DNA of 64,000 nucleotides from Porphyra umbilicalis (taxonomy: Eukaryota; Rhodophyta; Bangiophyceae; Bangiales; Bangiaceae), in contig KV918776.1 of the NCBI GenBank assembly GCA_002049455.2, positions 124,001-188,000 on the forward strand. The letters run 5' to 3'. The first letter of the stretch is position 1. Every line of letters begins with the position of its first letter. The translations under genes were made by a program, and so were the position numbers. The notes under the pieces are model-generated. The model ran no database searches, was not told the DNA's origin, and saw nothing but the letters and a program-made list of their open reading frames with translations. Shown here one piece after another: positions 1 to 10,483 of this stretch.

Positions 1-71
1 TGGAAGGCTACTTGGCGGGACCTTCCCCTTGTGGAGAGTCGTCCAGGGGGGTGGTGGCCCGCGGGGCGGGG

Positions 72-123
72 CTACAAAAGCCCGTGAAGGGGCTTCAACA
101 CGCCTTCAGGGGCTCATAAAATG
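72..123 (+). promoter_or_regulatory. Candidate promoter for antisense frame aORF1
   Basis: Two A-rich TATA-like words, CTACAAAAG (72-80) and CATAAAATG (115-123), lie in otherwise very GC-rich DNA upstream of aORF1. A pyrimidine-rich stretch (about 205-250) follows. This is composition and position only, with no independent support. Nothing else is identifiable in 1-429. Confidence 0.2.
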
Positions 124-429
124 GGGGGTAGGCGGCGGACTAACGGGGCGGCCCTGTACTACCAGCCGCCACGGTTCACCCCGTCTCTTCTCGAGTTGAG
201 AGCCCCTCCCTCGTCTTTTTGTGCGTACTGCGCCCCCCCTCCCCTTTGTTATCCCCCTCGTCGCCCCGCCTACTAGGGCGCGGCGGCTATGGCTTCCTCG
301 CGATCGACGGGAGTGGCGCCGACTGAGGAGATGGCTTTTCCAGGTGCGGGGCGCGCCGCACAGGAGTGAAAGGAGACGCCGACGTAGGCGACGGCCACGT
401 CGGGCAGCCCTGCGGCGAATTCTTCGCGG

Positions 430-2649
430 ATGGGCGGGGCGCCGGGCAGGACGGGCGCCCCTAAGGCAAAGCGCTCGACGGCGGCCACCCCGCGGGCTGG
501 CGGGGCGGCGGCGTCTGCACCTGCGACGCCGGCCGGCGCCACCAAGTCAAGTGGCGCGGCCTCGGCGGCGGCGCGCAGGAATGCAGCCTGTCGGTCTGGC
601 CAGGCCAACGGCGCGCCCCCGAGGAGGGAGTCCTCAGCGGAGGGGAGTCAAGCGACGCCACCGCCTTCGCCCCCCCGCCGGTCCCAGTTGTCAGCGGGGT
701 CGGAGGCGGTCTCCCGCGCGTCGAGTGCGGCGACGAGGTCGGCGGACGAGGACGCGGCCGCACCCCGCACGGCGGCGGCGCGCGTGCCGCGGCCGCCCTG
801 CCGGCCGGGCACTTCCATGGCGGCGGCGGTTGCGGCCGTGGCGGCGCCGGCCGATGGGGGGGATGATGCCATGGAGCAGCAGTCTTTTCCGCCGGTGCCG
901 CGCCGGGGGCGCCTCCCGGTAGGGAAGAAGGCGGGGCCCGCGGGGCTGAGGGCGTTTTTTCAGTGGACGCCCCCCCGGGCCCCCAGTCAGGTGCGGGAGT
1001 GCCGCCTGCAGACGCTTTACTCCGCGATCCCGCTGCCCAAGCACGGCATGCCTTGGCATCGCTGGCTCACGCGTGACCCCATGCAGAACGAACTGCTTGC
1101 CAGGGTGGAAACGGACTTCCCTGCCCTACTCGAGGCGGGGGACGCGGCGTGAGTGGAGCGCGCCGCCGCGCGCCTGTGCAATGTCATCAACGGGATAACC
1201 GCCGACGATGTGCCGCCTGTCGTGGCGTGGAGGTGCACGTGCTGTTCCTTCCTGTACTTAGGGCAGGGGGATCCCCACTTCCACCACAAGGACGCCCGCA
1301 CCGAGCACCGTGTGCGGGAGGCGTCGGGCATCCTAGTGCGGGCCTCTCAAGTGGAGAGCACCCAGGCCCACGCCTTGGCGCGCCGGGCGTACTACGTCCC
1401 AACGCCGTCCTGGTGGTCGGCAATGGAGGTGCTCTTCGGGTTCCTGGCCCGGATGCCGCGCATAGTGGCCTACTTTGGCACTGCGCTCCGACGGAGGAAA
1501 TCCACCCCGGCGGCGGTCATCCTTGCTACCCAGTGGGTTCTTGAGGTGGCGGGGGTGTGGAACGCCTCCGCCCGCCTTGAGGCGATACTGTGCCATCTGC
1601 CCGCCGCAATGCTGGGGCACCTGGCGGGGCTCAGCCTCACCAACGTTGCAAAGGGGTCAGGCCCGGACGCGCATGCGTACCTCAGCGAGTAGCTGGACCT
1701 CCACCAGTCGTTGGACTGGGAGGCGGCCGGGCCCTACCTTGCCCGCCGAGTTGGCCGAGAGGAGGGCAAGGCGCCTCGGGCGTTTGTCCACTGTGACAAA
1801 CGCCTGGTAGGCGGGCGCATTGGCCTCCGTGAGGGCCTGGGTGTCCTGGCCCACCTCAATGCTGCGAGGGTAGCAGCGACGTCGTCCCTGCCCGACCCGG
1901 GTTGGGGTGCGCCCGGAGTAAGCTCCCCTCTTCAGCGTGAGCGCACCCGGGGTACTGCCAAGCGCCCCGTTGCTCGTGGGAGCGCTGTCCGGATGACCGC
2001 CCGGGAGGATGCGTCACCCGCTGGGCGGTCGGGCCTTCCGACAATCACCCCGCCGGGAATCCCGTCTTCTCCGGCCCTGGGGGCGCGGCAGAGCCTCAGC
2101 TGGGTATTCGTCACCCCGCGGCGTGCCCAAGCCTTGGCGGCCACCTCGCAAAGTGCGTCGGGGGCGCTTAGGGCGGCCCATGTGGAGGCGATAGTGGACT
2201 CCCTGGTGGACACCCTTGCATGGGCTGCCCGGGGGGCGGGGGCCGTACTGCGGGACTCCTCGTCCCCCCGAACAGCCCTGTCCGAGCAGATCTTGGTGGA
2301 TACCACCCCAGAGGCCATCGGGTACCAGATGACCTCCCAATTGGAGAGACACGGCCAGCGGGTGGCGTCTGGGCCTAAAGGGCCTTCGGCACGCGGGGGC
2401 TACAGTCGGGCCTTGTACGCCAGGGAGCTTGCTCGCTCGGCCGCGCCCTACCATGAGGGCAGCTACACCGCCTCCGCTGAGGGGTTTGCCGCGGCGGGGG
2501 CGGCGCCGAGTAGGGCACCGCCTTCGTCGTGGGGGCCGTGCCCCGAGGACCGGGGGTCGGCCCAGGAGTACCCGGTGGACCCCTCAGTTTACGACCACTA
2601 CGGGGGATACGCCCGCGACGACTGCCCACACTCGCCAGGTAGGGAGTAG
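430..2649 (+). pseudogene. aORF1: antisense ORF of G1, unknown protein
   Basis: One plus-strand frame of about 740 codons runs to the TAG at 2647-2649, broken only by TGA at 1150-1152 and TAG at 1690-1692. An ATG at 817 may be the true start; codons before it encode an Ala/Arg/Pro-rich stretch. Visible regions are a low-complexity N-terminus; a core with PTPSWWSAMEV (1399-1431) followed by ARMPRIV and a hydrophobic ILATQWVLEVAGVW helix; a helical segment near residues 510-570; and a Gly/Tyr/Asp-rich tail (YDHYGGYARDD). The core resembles aORF2 and aORF4. It converges on G1 pol, whose frame ends near 2788, leaving about 139 bp. I recognise no known domain, and the function is unknown. Confidence 0.7.
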
Positions 2650-2787
2650 TTACCCTGGCCCGGGTAGGGTACCGGGGCGTTGAGTTATGGTCCGCCCCGC
2701 CCCCTACCATGTTTGTCCCTAGTTGGGTTGGATATTTTGTCGGGGGTGTGTGTGAGGGGTACCCCGTACTGGGGGTTTTTAGCTGTA

Positions 2788-4190
2788 CTATACCCTTCTT
2801 CTAATCGTGAGCCGGTGCCGCGCACAGTGCTGGCGAACCTTCTCAGCCGGGAGGTCCTCCACACAGTGCCAGGAGTCCTCCCGGGGTCCTTACCCGAGCC
2901 ATCTGATTTTGAGCATGATTCGCTCCTGGTCGTCGTACCCCTGTCCGACAAAGCGGTTGAAGACAGCCTCAACTGGTTTACTTGCCGATGAGGGGAGGGA
3001 GGGGACCACCCACGCGGCCAGTGCCCGTGCCCACGCCGGGTCAACTGAGGGTGGTTCAGGGGCCCGGGTAGAGTGATTTTTTAAGATGGTACGGATCCCA
3101 TCGTCACTTTCGATGGTAAGCCGACGCCCGTCGGTCTTCAAGATTTGGTAGGGTCCCAGTGTCATGATGACCAGTTTAACCCCCTGGTTTTTGTGGGACT
3201 TCACGAATACCCAGTCTTCAACTTGTAGGGCTTCGCGGCGAGACCGCACGCGCTTGTCGAAGGCTCGTTTGTACCGGGCCTGCGCCTTTTCCATGGTATC
3301 CCGTACTAGAGGGATCAGGGAGTCGAGGCGCTGAAGGAAACTCTCATTGGCTCGCCCGAGGGTTACTATCTCCCCGGGGTCGGGGCCCACTGAAAGTCGC
3401 TCGATGGCCACGGGAGTAAGCCGTCGGCGGCTTACGAACGCAAAAGGGATCTGCCCGGTGCCACTATGCACTTGCGAATTGTAAGCCATTACTACCAATC
3501 TTAAGTACCGGGACCACGTAACTACGTGGTCACTTACGTAGTGTCGTAGTTGCTTAGCTAAGGTCTTCTTAAACCGATCGACTTGACCAATAATTTGGGG
3601 GTTGTAAGGTGTGGCATAGTTAGTGTCAATACCAGGGGCCTTCAGCACCCCTTGCCAGAGTACGACAGCGAATTGGGGCCCGCTATCTCATAGAATTGAA
3701 TCGGGGATCCCATAGCTAGCAACCCACGTGTCGAGGAAAGCGCTGAGAACATCCAGAGCCATGATGTCTCGATGCAGGACCGCCCGAGTGACCGTAGTGA
3801 ATCGGTCACAAATAACGAGGATATACTCTTATCGTTCGGGGGTCCTGGGCAGGTGGACAAGTAAGTCATTGGCCAGCGCTGCGAAGGGTTCCGTCGCGGT
3901 CAACAACCTCATGAGCTCTGTACTCTGCGTACCCATGACCCGGTTCTGTGCACAGGTGAGGCAAGCTGCCACCCACCCGAACACATCCATCGCCAGCGAG
4001 GGCCCGCAGTATTGGTCCCGCAGTGTCTGGCACCTACGCGTCCCACCTGGATGCGCAGCCAAAGGGAAGGAGTGCTCCACCCGTAATACGCCCTTGACTA
4101 GGGACTGGAAGACCAGTACCTGCTGGGTCCCCTCGCGGTGTCCGCGACGGAACAACAACCCGTCTGCGTTCTCGTTGAAGCGCGTGGGTG
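2788..4190 (-). pseudogene. G1 integrase and chromodomain (pol C-terminus)
   Basis: Integrase would insert the cDNA into the genome. The zinc-binding region is visible at about 4158-3980 (EH...AAHPGGTRRCQ...CLTCAQNR), followed by the catalytic core. An in-frame TAA just before DSGPQFA interrupts it. The expected NGQVER glutamate motif reads IIGQVDR, so the third catalytic acidic residue is Asp rather than Glu. The long open part (3648-2890) holds the core end and the GPY/F-type module (KLVIMTLGPYQILK). It then runs into a chromodomain (MLKIRWLG, TAA, GPREDSWHCVEDLPAEKVRQ), placing G1 among chromoviruses. At least two nonsense codons mean it is not functional as read. Confidence 0.8.
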
Positions 4191-4244
4191 GGGGGGTGTC
4201 AAGTAACTTCTTGACCTCCTGACAGAACTCGTCTGCCGACTGCT

Positions 4245-5747
4245 TCAGGACTTGTTTGCCCAGGGGTATGCGGGCGGTCTCCCTGTTCTCAGGGAGTCGG
4301 GGTCGAGTACCGCCCCCGATCGAGTGGTCTCCCCAACTGTGGGGATCTCCTGAGAGATGGGTCGCGTATCCAGCCCCTCAGTCGGGATGCGGGACAGTGC
4401 GTCGGCCACCGCATGTTGGGGGCCGGTCTTGTACTCCACATCATAGTCGAAATCCGAGAGGAGGATGCGCCAACGATTGAGTCGATTGTTGGTGCAGGCC
4501 GTCAAGGTCAGTACTCACTTCAGTGCCTTGTGGTCACACCGGATGAGGAACTTTGTGCCTTCGATGTATGGTCGTAGTAAACCGATTGGACACACCACAC
4601 CTAGTCCCTCAATCTCGGTGACAGTTTAGTTCGTCTCCGCCGGCAGTAAGCTCCTACGGACGTAGCCTACGGGCAGGTACATGCAATCGGGTTGTTGCTG
4701 TAGTAGGCAGCAGCCTAGCTGGTCGTGTTTCGCATCCACATCGATGATTTACTTCCCCTCCGTGCGCGATATCGCAAGGATGGGCGGGTGGCATAGCTGT
4801 TCGCGTAGTTTGTCGACCGCGTTCTGTTCCTCCGGGGTAGGGGGACTCAACCGCTTCGGAAGCATCACGCTGTTGACGTTGTTTAGCGGCTTCGTGGTCT
4901 GAGAGAAGTCTACCGTGAACCGACGGTAGACATTACACGTACCCAAGAAGCTCCGTAGTTGGGTTTGGGTCTGGGGAAAGCTGGCCTTCTTGATGGCCTT
5001 GAGGTTCTTGACGTTCACACTCACGCGTCCTGGCCTCACTCCATGGCCAAGGTACTCCACCTCGTTAGTGAAGAGGTGGCACTTCTGGGCATTGAGGGTG
5101 ACCCCGTGCTTTCCGAGTAGGGTGAGCACCGTGTCCAAATGGGACAGGTGCGACTCGGCATCGGCGGAGAAAATGATGAGGTCGTCTAAGTGGACGAGCG
5201 CATTCTGCCACTTGACTCCGGATAGGATCATGTCAATAGCCCGCTGGAAAGTGGCAGGGGCATTGCACAGGCCAAACAACAGACGCGTACACTGGTACGC
5301 CCCACAGTGGCAAGTGAATGCCGTCTTCAGCTTATCCTCGTCGGCTGGGGGGATCTGCCAGTACCCCGCGGTGCATTCCACCGTGTAGAAGAACTGGGCA
5401 TCCCCTAAGGAGTCGAGGCAGTCGTCCATCCGGGGTAATGGATAAGAGTCGCGTACTATGCGCTTGTTCAACTGCTGATAGTCAATGCAGAACCGGGGAC
5501 TCCCTTCGGGCATCAGGATGAGTACCACCGGGCTAGCCCATTCACTCTGGCTGGGCTCTTTAACTTCGAGCTTGAGCATTCGGTAGACTTCGGCCATGAT
5601 TAGTTCTCTAGTTCGGGGACCCATCCGGTAGGGGTTGAGCCGGTCGAGCTTGGAGCCCGGCTTCAACTCGATCCGGTGATCCGTGGCCTTGATGGAGCCC
5701 AAGTGCCCACTCCAGAGGGCTCGTTGCTTTTCCGGTAGGGCGAGCAC
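4245..5747 (-). pseudogene. G1 reverse transcriptase and RNase H
   Basis: The RT ORF 5747-4749 (332 aa) shows the chromoviral RT order: ASPVVLILMPEG, FCIDYQQLNKRIVRDSYPLPRMDDC, LFGLCNAPATFQRAIDMIL, then LVHLDDLIIFSADAESHL (the catalytic Asp pair is present as HLDD) and YLGHGVRPG. RNase H continues in 4748-4245 with several stops; its C-terminal part is clear (NNRLNRWRILLSDFDYDVEYKTGPQHAVADALSRIP). An in-frame TAA at 5748-5750 separates this from the protease-linker frame. Nearest relatives in the window are the G2 and G3 RTs. The RT core looks intact, but the polyprotein is broken. Confidence 0.88.
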
Positions 5748-6570
5748 TTAAGGCAGCAGCCCGTCGGGAACGATCGAAGTATGCACGTGGGGCTCCTCAA
5801 CGGGGTCCGTCGCGTCGGGCGCGGTGGTCGGACTGAGGCTGAGTGCAGCCCAGTCCTCTCGGGATATGGCGGCTACCGTACCGAAGTAGACAGACATATG
5901 CCCCATGACTATGCCCTTTGGGAATTGCTTACTCGTATTCCCCGTATGGGTTTCCTCCACCCACCACGTCTGGTTGGCGGTACAGTCCATGGTGCCAGTT
6001 GCAACATGCACGCGGTGGCGCTCATACACTCGATGGCGCTGGATAATGATCCCATTCTCTTGGAATGACGTCTGTTTGAGGACGTATTCCCGGGACCGCG
6101 GGGGTAGGACCACCTCGTGTGCCTGGCGCACCTTGGTGTCTACCTCACAAGCGGCCCCCAACTTGGGTTGGTCCGCCATTGCATGCGTCACCGTGTTACC
6201 CCGACGGAGGATGGGGACCCTGCATCCGTTTAGTAACCGGATGTACCCCTTGGGCCCGCAAATGTTGGGGACATGGACGTTAGTGAAGTCGGTTCGCAGG
6301 AGTAGAGGGACCGACATGCCACTATCCCACACGTGGCTGGGGTGGAGTAAGTGCCGACTCGCGTCGTAAAAGTCACAGTACCCGTGATGAGGAGGAGTCC
6401 CCCATTCACGTCAAGCAACTGGGCGGTCGCCGCGTCTTAGGGTGCCACCTCCATCGCCGGGGGGAGTAGCGCTTCCCGTACTAGGAAGACGCACGACCCC
6501 GTGTCGACTATGACGCGGAGGGCTAACTCACGCCCCGCGTCTAGCCAGACGCGGCCGTCCACCTGGTAGG
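5748..6570 (-). pseudogene. G1 protease and protease-RT linker
   Basis: The retropepsin active site is visible as ALRVIVDTGSCVFLVREALLPP, with the DTG codons at about 6497-6505. It is followed by a linker frame (6332-5748, 194 aa) running in frame to a TAA before RT. A stop also follows MEVAP near 6440. An aspartic protease of this kind would process the Gag-Pol polyprotein. The left LTR of copia-A1 begins at 6571, 22 codons upstream of the DTG; the missing upstream codons are at 12229 and above. Confidence 0.75.
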
Positions 6571-6991
6571 TGTGAAGCGGGAGGTAGATTGGTGCATGCG
6601 TTGGTTTACTTGGATGGCGGCTTTGGGCCCACTAGGACCGCCTGATATACCTCAGGCGACCCCTCTGCCAGTCCCAGAGACGACCCTCTGTCCGTGCTCC
6701 CCCAGGCACTTCCACTCTACGCGTGTGCAGGGCCTGCGGCGCATCTCCCAAAGCGGAGCATGCGCCTCCCCGGTGGTAAGCCGCCCACCGCCGCACAATC
6801 CAGTCACCACGCCACGCACAATCCCCCCCGAGCTCACCACGAGAAGGGGGGAGCCTACGAAGAGATACACAAATCAAGTACAAACAAGTACAAGTCATAC
6901 ACAATGGAATGCCAACAAATACACGAGCTTGAGTCACCAAAAGCCCGCGTGTAAGTATAGCTCCAATGGAATTCCCGAGCGAGGCTCAACA
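6571..6991 (-). repeat. Copia-A1 3' LTR
   Basis: Starts TGTGAAGCGG and ends GCTCAACA on the plus strand, and matches 11808-12228 at about 95% by eye. It is the 3' LTR for the minus-strand gag-pol. The plus-strand sequence CTCCCCCAA immediately right of it is the complement of a purine-rich tract, the expected polypurine tract. Confidence 0.9.
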
Positions 6992-7471
6992 CTCCCCCAA
7001 TTACATTGGTGTTCATGTAAGTCCACCGAAACGGCTGGTATCGATACCAGCAAGAGCACTCCGCGCGATTTTTGTTGTAGACGGTATCGTTACCGTCCAC
7101 CAAAAAAAATCGCCGTTAGTCCACAAAAACAAAAGGGGCTCAGTCGACTGCCCCCGACTCGGGCAGCATGATTACATACCCCAGCCGTACGTCCGGCCAC
7201 CAGAACCGGTCCAAACCGCCCCAAGCACTGCGCGATGTTTGTTTTGAACGGTATCGATACCGTACAACTCAAAAAATCGCCGTTAGTGCACAAAAAACAA
7301 AAGGGGCTCAGTCGACTGCCCCCGACTCGGGCAGCAAGATGACATACCCCAGCCGGCCGTCCGAGCACCACAACCGGCCCAAACCGCCGCAAATCCGATG
7401 CCAAACGCAAAAGGCACGCGGCCCGTCACCATGGTTGCTCCGCCAAGGACCTCCGCCGACCACGAAGGGGC
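6992..7471 (-). other. Copia-A1 pol-LTR interval with palindromes and nested stem-loops
   Basis: This noncoding interval holds an 18-bp perfect palindrome at 7034-7051 (core GGTATCGATACC), a near-palindrome at 7080-7097 (GACGGTA...TACCGTC) and a 16-bp perfect palindrome at 7248-7263. The second is enclosed by an outer stem GCGATTTTT (7065-7073) / AAAAATCGC (7105-7113), giving a nested stem-loop. The block is tandemly duplicated at about 167-bp spacing (CGCCGTTAGT at 7111 and 7278). No ORF is supported here. The same motifs recur in copia-A2 and A3, which argues for a conserved element feature; the role is unknown. Confidence 0.75.
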
Positions 7472-10400
7472 TCAGCATGTGGAAGCAGGACGTGGGGCGG
7501 GCGTAGCGCCCAGCCCCGCGTTGCCAAGATCGGCGCCAACGCCAATGACGCGCCGAAACAGGATGAACGCCGGGGCCGGCAGCGGCTTCGTCAGCCCATC
7601 TGCCGGCATGTCCACGCTAGGGAGGAAGTAGAACGTCACCTCCTTGCGCGCCACGTAGTCACGGACCATGTGGTACGCGCCATCCACGTGCTTGGTACGC
7701 CCGGTGGCTTCGGTGTTGTTGACCAAGGCGAGGCAAGCCTGGTTGTCTTCCCCCATCGGCACGGCCCCGCCATCGACCCCCAGCGCTGACAGCAGCTTGC
7801 GTAGCCACAGCGCCTCCTTGGTGGCCATCGCGGCGGCCACGTACTCCGCTTCGGCCGTCGAGGTTGCCACCGTCGACTGGCGCTTGCTTGCCCACGCGAT
7901 GGGCCCGCCATTGAGGGTGAAGACGAAGCCTGTCGTCGACCGACGGCCGTCAACGTCGCCCGCCCAGTCGGCGTCGACAAACCCCTGCAGCGGCTCGCTG
8001 CCGCCGTGGACCACCCCAAGGCGGGCTGTCCCGCGCAGGTAGCGCAATACCCCCTTTGCTGCGCGCATGTGGTCCTGCTCAGGGCACGACATGAAGCGCG
8101 ACAGCACCCCCACGGCAAAGGCGATGTCCGGCCTTGTCGTGGTGGACAGGTAGACGAGGGAGCCGACCAACTCGGCGTAACGGTTATTCTCCGGCAGCGG
8201 GTCCTCGCCCGTCTTGGCTAGCTTGACCCTTGACGCCATTGGCGCCTTGTTTGCGGTGGAGGTCTCCATCCCAAACGCCTCCAGCAGCGTCACCGTGTGC
8301 CCCGGGCTGCTCAGAGTGAGCGTCTTTGACTCACGGTCACGCATGACCTTCATGCCAATGAAGTCGTTTACCTCCCCCATGTCACGTACTTCGAACTTTG
8401 CCGATACAGAGCGCTTGACAGCAGCAACTCCAGACAGCTTCTCGCCCGCCACGATAAGGTCGTCGACGTACACGAGGATGAAGACGCGCCCGTGCACAGG
8501 GTGGCACCACTCGTAGAGGCACGGGTCTACCCTGGATCGCAGTGCACCGATCTCCTTGAGCTCCTTGTCGAGCTTGATGCCCCACAGCCGCCCAGCCTGC
8601 TTTGTCCCGTAGAGCGCCAGGTTAAGCCGACACATCTCCTCCACGCCCTCCGGCTCGATAACGTCGGGGAGTTTGATGTACATCTCCTTGTCCATCTTGG
8701 CGTTTACGAAGGATGTCTTGACGTCGACATGGTGAAGCTCCCAGCCCGAGGCTGCAGCCACAGCAAAGAGGGCCCGTGTGGTAGCCGCGCTGGGCACCGG
8801 CGCCCACGTCTCGTAAAAGTCCCGCCCCGGCACTTGATTGAAACCCTGGGCCACGAGGCGAGCCTTGTAGCGCGTCATCTTGCCCTCCGCGTCGTGTTTG
8901 ATGTCGAACACGAGACGCGTCTTGATGGCGTTGTGCTTCTTGTTGTTCACCTTAATCTTGGACCAGGTGCCATGCTTCTTGTGCGCTGCCACCTCCTCCT
9001 TGATGGCCTGCTTCCAACGCGGCCAATCAGACCGAGCACGTGCCTCTTTCTCGTTTGCCGGGGGCTTGTGTAGGTCGCAGCCCGACTCAGCCGCACTCTT
9101 GGTACCGCTTGCCAAGTACGCCTTGGGTTCCTTCTCCCACCATGTTACCTTGGGAGCTGGCTTTCGCTTTGAGCGACGAAGCCCAGGTGCGGCGCTGTCA
9201 CAGGTCGCAGGTCCTTGACCGCCCGCCGGTGTCGAGCCATCGGAGCAATCCTCGACGTCCTCCTCGCTATCTTTAGCAAGGGAGGGAGGACCTACTTCTT
9301 CGTCGCTGTCAAAGGTGTCCTCGGGGGCGTACTCGTCCTCTTGCCCGCGTTCAGCGTCGAGCATGTCCATTGCCCCTTCCGTGGCGTCATCCTTGCCGCC
9401 GTCATTTCCCGCCGTCAATCGGGGACCAGCGCTTGACCCGACTGCCGACGCCTTGACCTTAGCCGGGTTCTCTTCCATCAGCACGTCTCGACGCTCGAAG
9501 ACTTGGTTCGTCTCATCCTCGAGGATGCGGTAGGCCTTGCCACCGACCGTGTAGCCGACAAAGCGGCCTACGTCGGTCCTTAGCTCCAGCTTGCGTTGCT
9601 GCTTCTTGGGTTTGAGCGCCCACGCCCGACTCCCCCAAACGCGGAATTTCGCGACGTTGGGGCGTCGACCTGTTAGGGCCTCCAGCGGTGTTACGTCCAG
9701 CCCCGCCTTGGGGGATCGGTTGAGCACATGGACGACGGAGGCCAACGCCTCAGCCCACAGGTCTTCCTCCGCTCCGGCATCGAGCAGAGCAGCACGCACG
9801 CGCTCCATCAGCGTGCGGTTCACCCGCTCCGCTTTGCCGTTCTGCTGTGACTTGTACGGCGCTGTCATCTCCGACGTGACGCCCTTGTCCTCGTACCATG
9901 CCTTGAGGTCGTTGGTGACGTACTCCTTGGCACCGTCATGACGGACGCGCTTGACCTTGACTCCCGTCAGCGTCTCAAGCTGCTTGATACGCGTCTTGAG
10001 ACCCTGCGGTGCCATCGCTTTCGTCTTGATAGGCGTTGCCGTGATGAATCCCGTCGAGTCCTCCAGGGCCGTCATAAAGTAGATGGACCCACCCAGCGAC
10101 TCAGTTAGTGGGCCACCAATGTCGGTGTGCACCAGCTCGCACTTGCTCGTCGCTGTAGATGAGCGGGGGCTTGGCGCCTGCACCATATTGCCGTCCACAC
10201 ACGGCACACACACAGTGCCAATGACGCGCTTGGCGTCTGCCACTGACACCGGCATGCCGTCGACCATTGCGGCCGCCCGCTTGAGGTTCTCTAACCCCAA
10301 GTGGTTGAACCGACGGTGCCACAGCTCCGCCTCCCCAGCTATACGCGTGAATGCCGAGTTAGCCGACGCCTGGACAGGCCTCACCATCAGCACATACTGC

Positions 10401-10483
10401 TCCAGGTCGTTCACCTTGCCGACCACCGACGCCTTGTCGAGCACCCCGCTCAAGCGTACAGCATTCCCGTCGCTAAGGATGTA
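7472..10483 (-). CDS. Copia-A1 pol: integrase, RT, RNase H
   Basis: About 1,000 open codons continue in frame from gag-protease after one TGA at 10484-10486. By residue of the 993-aa open part (first codon 10453): integrase HHCC about 46-85 (LWHRRFNHLG, CVPCVDG); integrase core with Asp 111, Asp 173 and Glu 209 (NGKAERVNRTL); an acidic linker about 350-410; RT about 485-720 with YVDD at 662-665; then copia RNase H (GFVDADWAGDVDGRRSTTG, TAEAEYVAAA, EDNQACLALV). All catalytic motifs I can check are present. The frame stops at 7472-7474 before the palindrome region. This is the best-preserved pol in the window; only the upstream nonsense codon breaks the polyprotein. Confidence 0.9.
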   Translation of the reverse strand, partial: YILSDGNAVRLSGVLDKASVVGKVNDLEQYVLMVRPVQASANSAFTRIAGEAELWHRRFNHLGLENLKRAAAMVDGMPVSVADAKRVIGTVCVPCVDGNMVQAPSPRSSTATSKCELVHTDIGGPLTESLGGSIYFMTALEDSTGFITATPIKTKAMAPQGLKTRIKQLETLTGVKVKRVRHDGAKEYVTNDLKAWYEDKGVTSEMTAPYKSQQNGKAERVNRTLMERVRAALLDAGAEEDLWAEALASVVHVLNRSPKAGLDVTPLEALTGRRPNVAKFRVWGSRAWALKPKKQQRKLELRTDVGRFVGYTVGGKAYRILEDETNQVFERRDVLMEENPAKVKASAVGSSAGPRLTAGNDGGKDDATEGAMDMLDAERGQEDEYAPEDTFDSDEEVGPPSLAKDSEEDVEDCSDGSTPAGGQGPATCDSAAPGLRRSKRKPAPKVTWWEKEPKAYLASGTKSAAESGCDLHKPPANEKEARARSDWPRWKQAIKEEVAAHKKHGTWSKIKVNNKKHNAIKTRLVFDIKHDAEGKMTRYKARLVAQGFNQVPGRDFYETWAPVPSAATTRALFAVAAASGWELHHVDVKTSFVNAKMDKEMYIKLPDVIEPEGVEEMCRLNLALYGTKQAGRLWGIKLDKELKEIGALRSRVDPCLYEWCHPVHGRVFILVYVDDLIVAGEKLSGVAAVKRSVSAKFEVRDMGEVNDFIGMKVMRDRESKTLTLSSPGHTVTLLEAFGMETSTANKAPMASRVKLAKTGEDPLPENNRYAELVGSLVYLSTTTRPDIAFAVGVLSRFMSCPEQDHMRAAKGVLRYLRGTARLGVVHGGSEPLQGFVDADWAGDVDGRRSTTGFVFTLNGGPIAWASKRQSTVATSTAEAEYVAAAMATKEALWLRKLLSALGVDGGAVPMGEDNQACLALVNNTEATGRTKHVDGAYHMVRDYVARKEVTFYFLPSVDMPADGLTKPLPAPAFILFRRVIGVGADLGNAGLGATPAPRPASTC

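Noticed and set aside
221-922. Arg-rich plus-strand ORF of 233 codons
   Set aside because: Different frame from aORF1, composed largely of Arg runs, and lacks any motif shared with the other aORFs.
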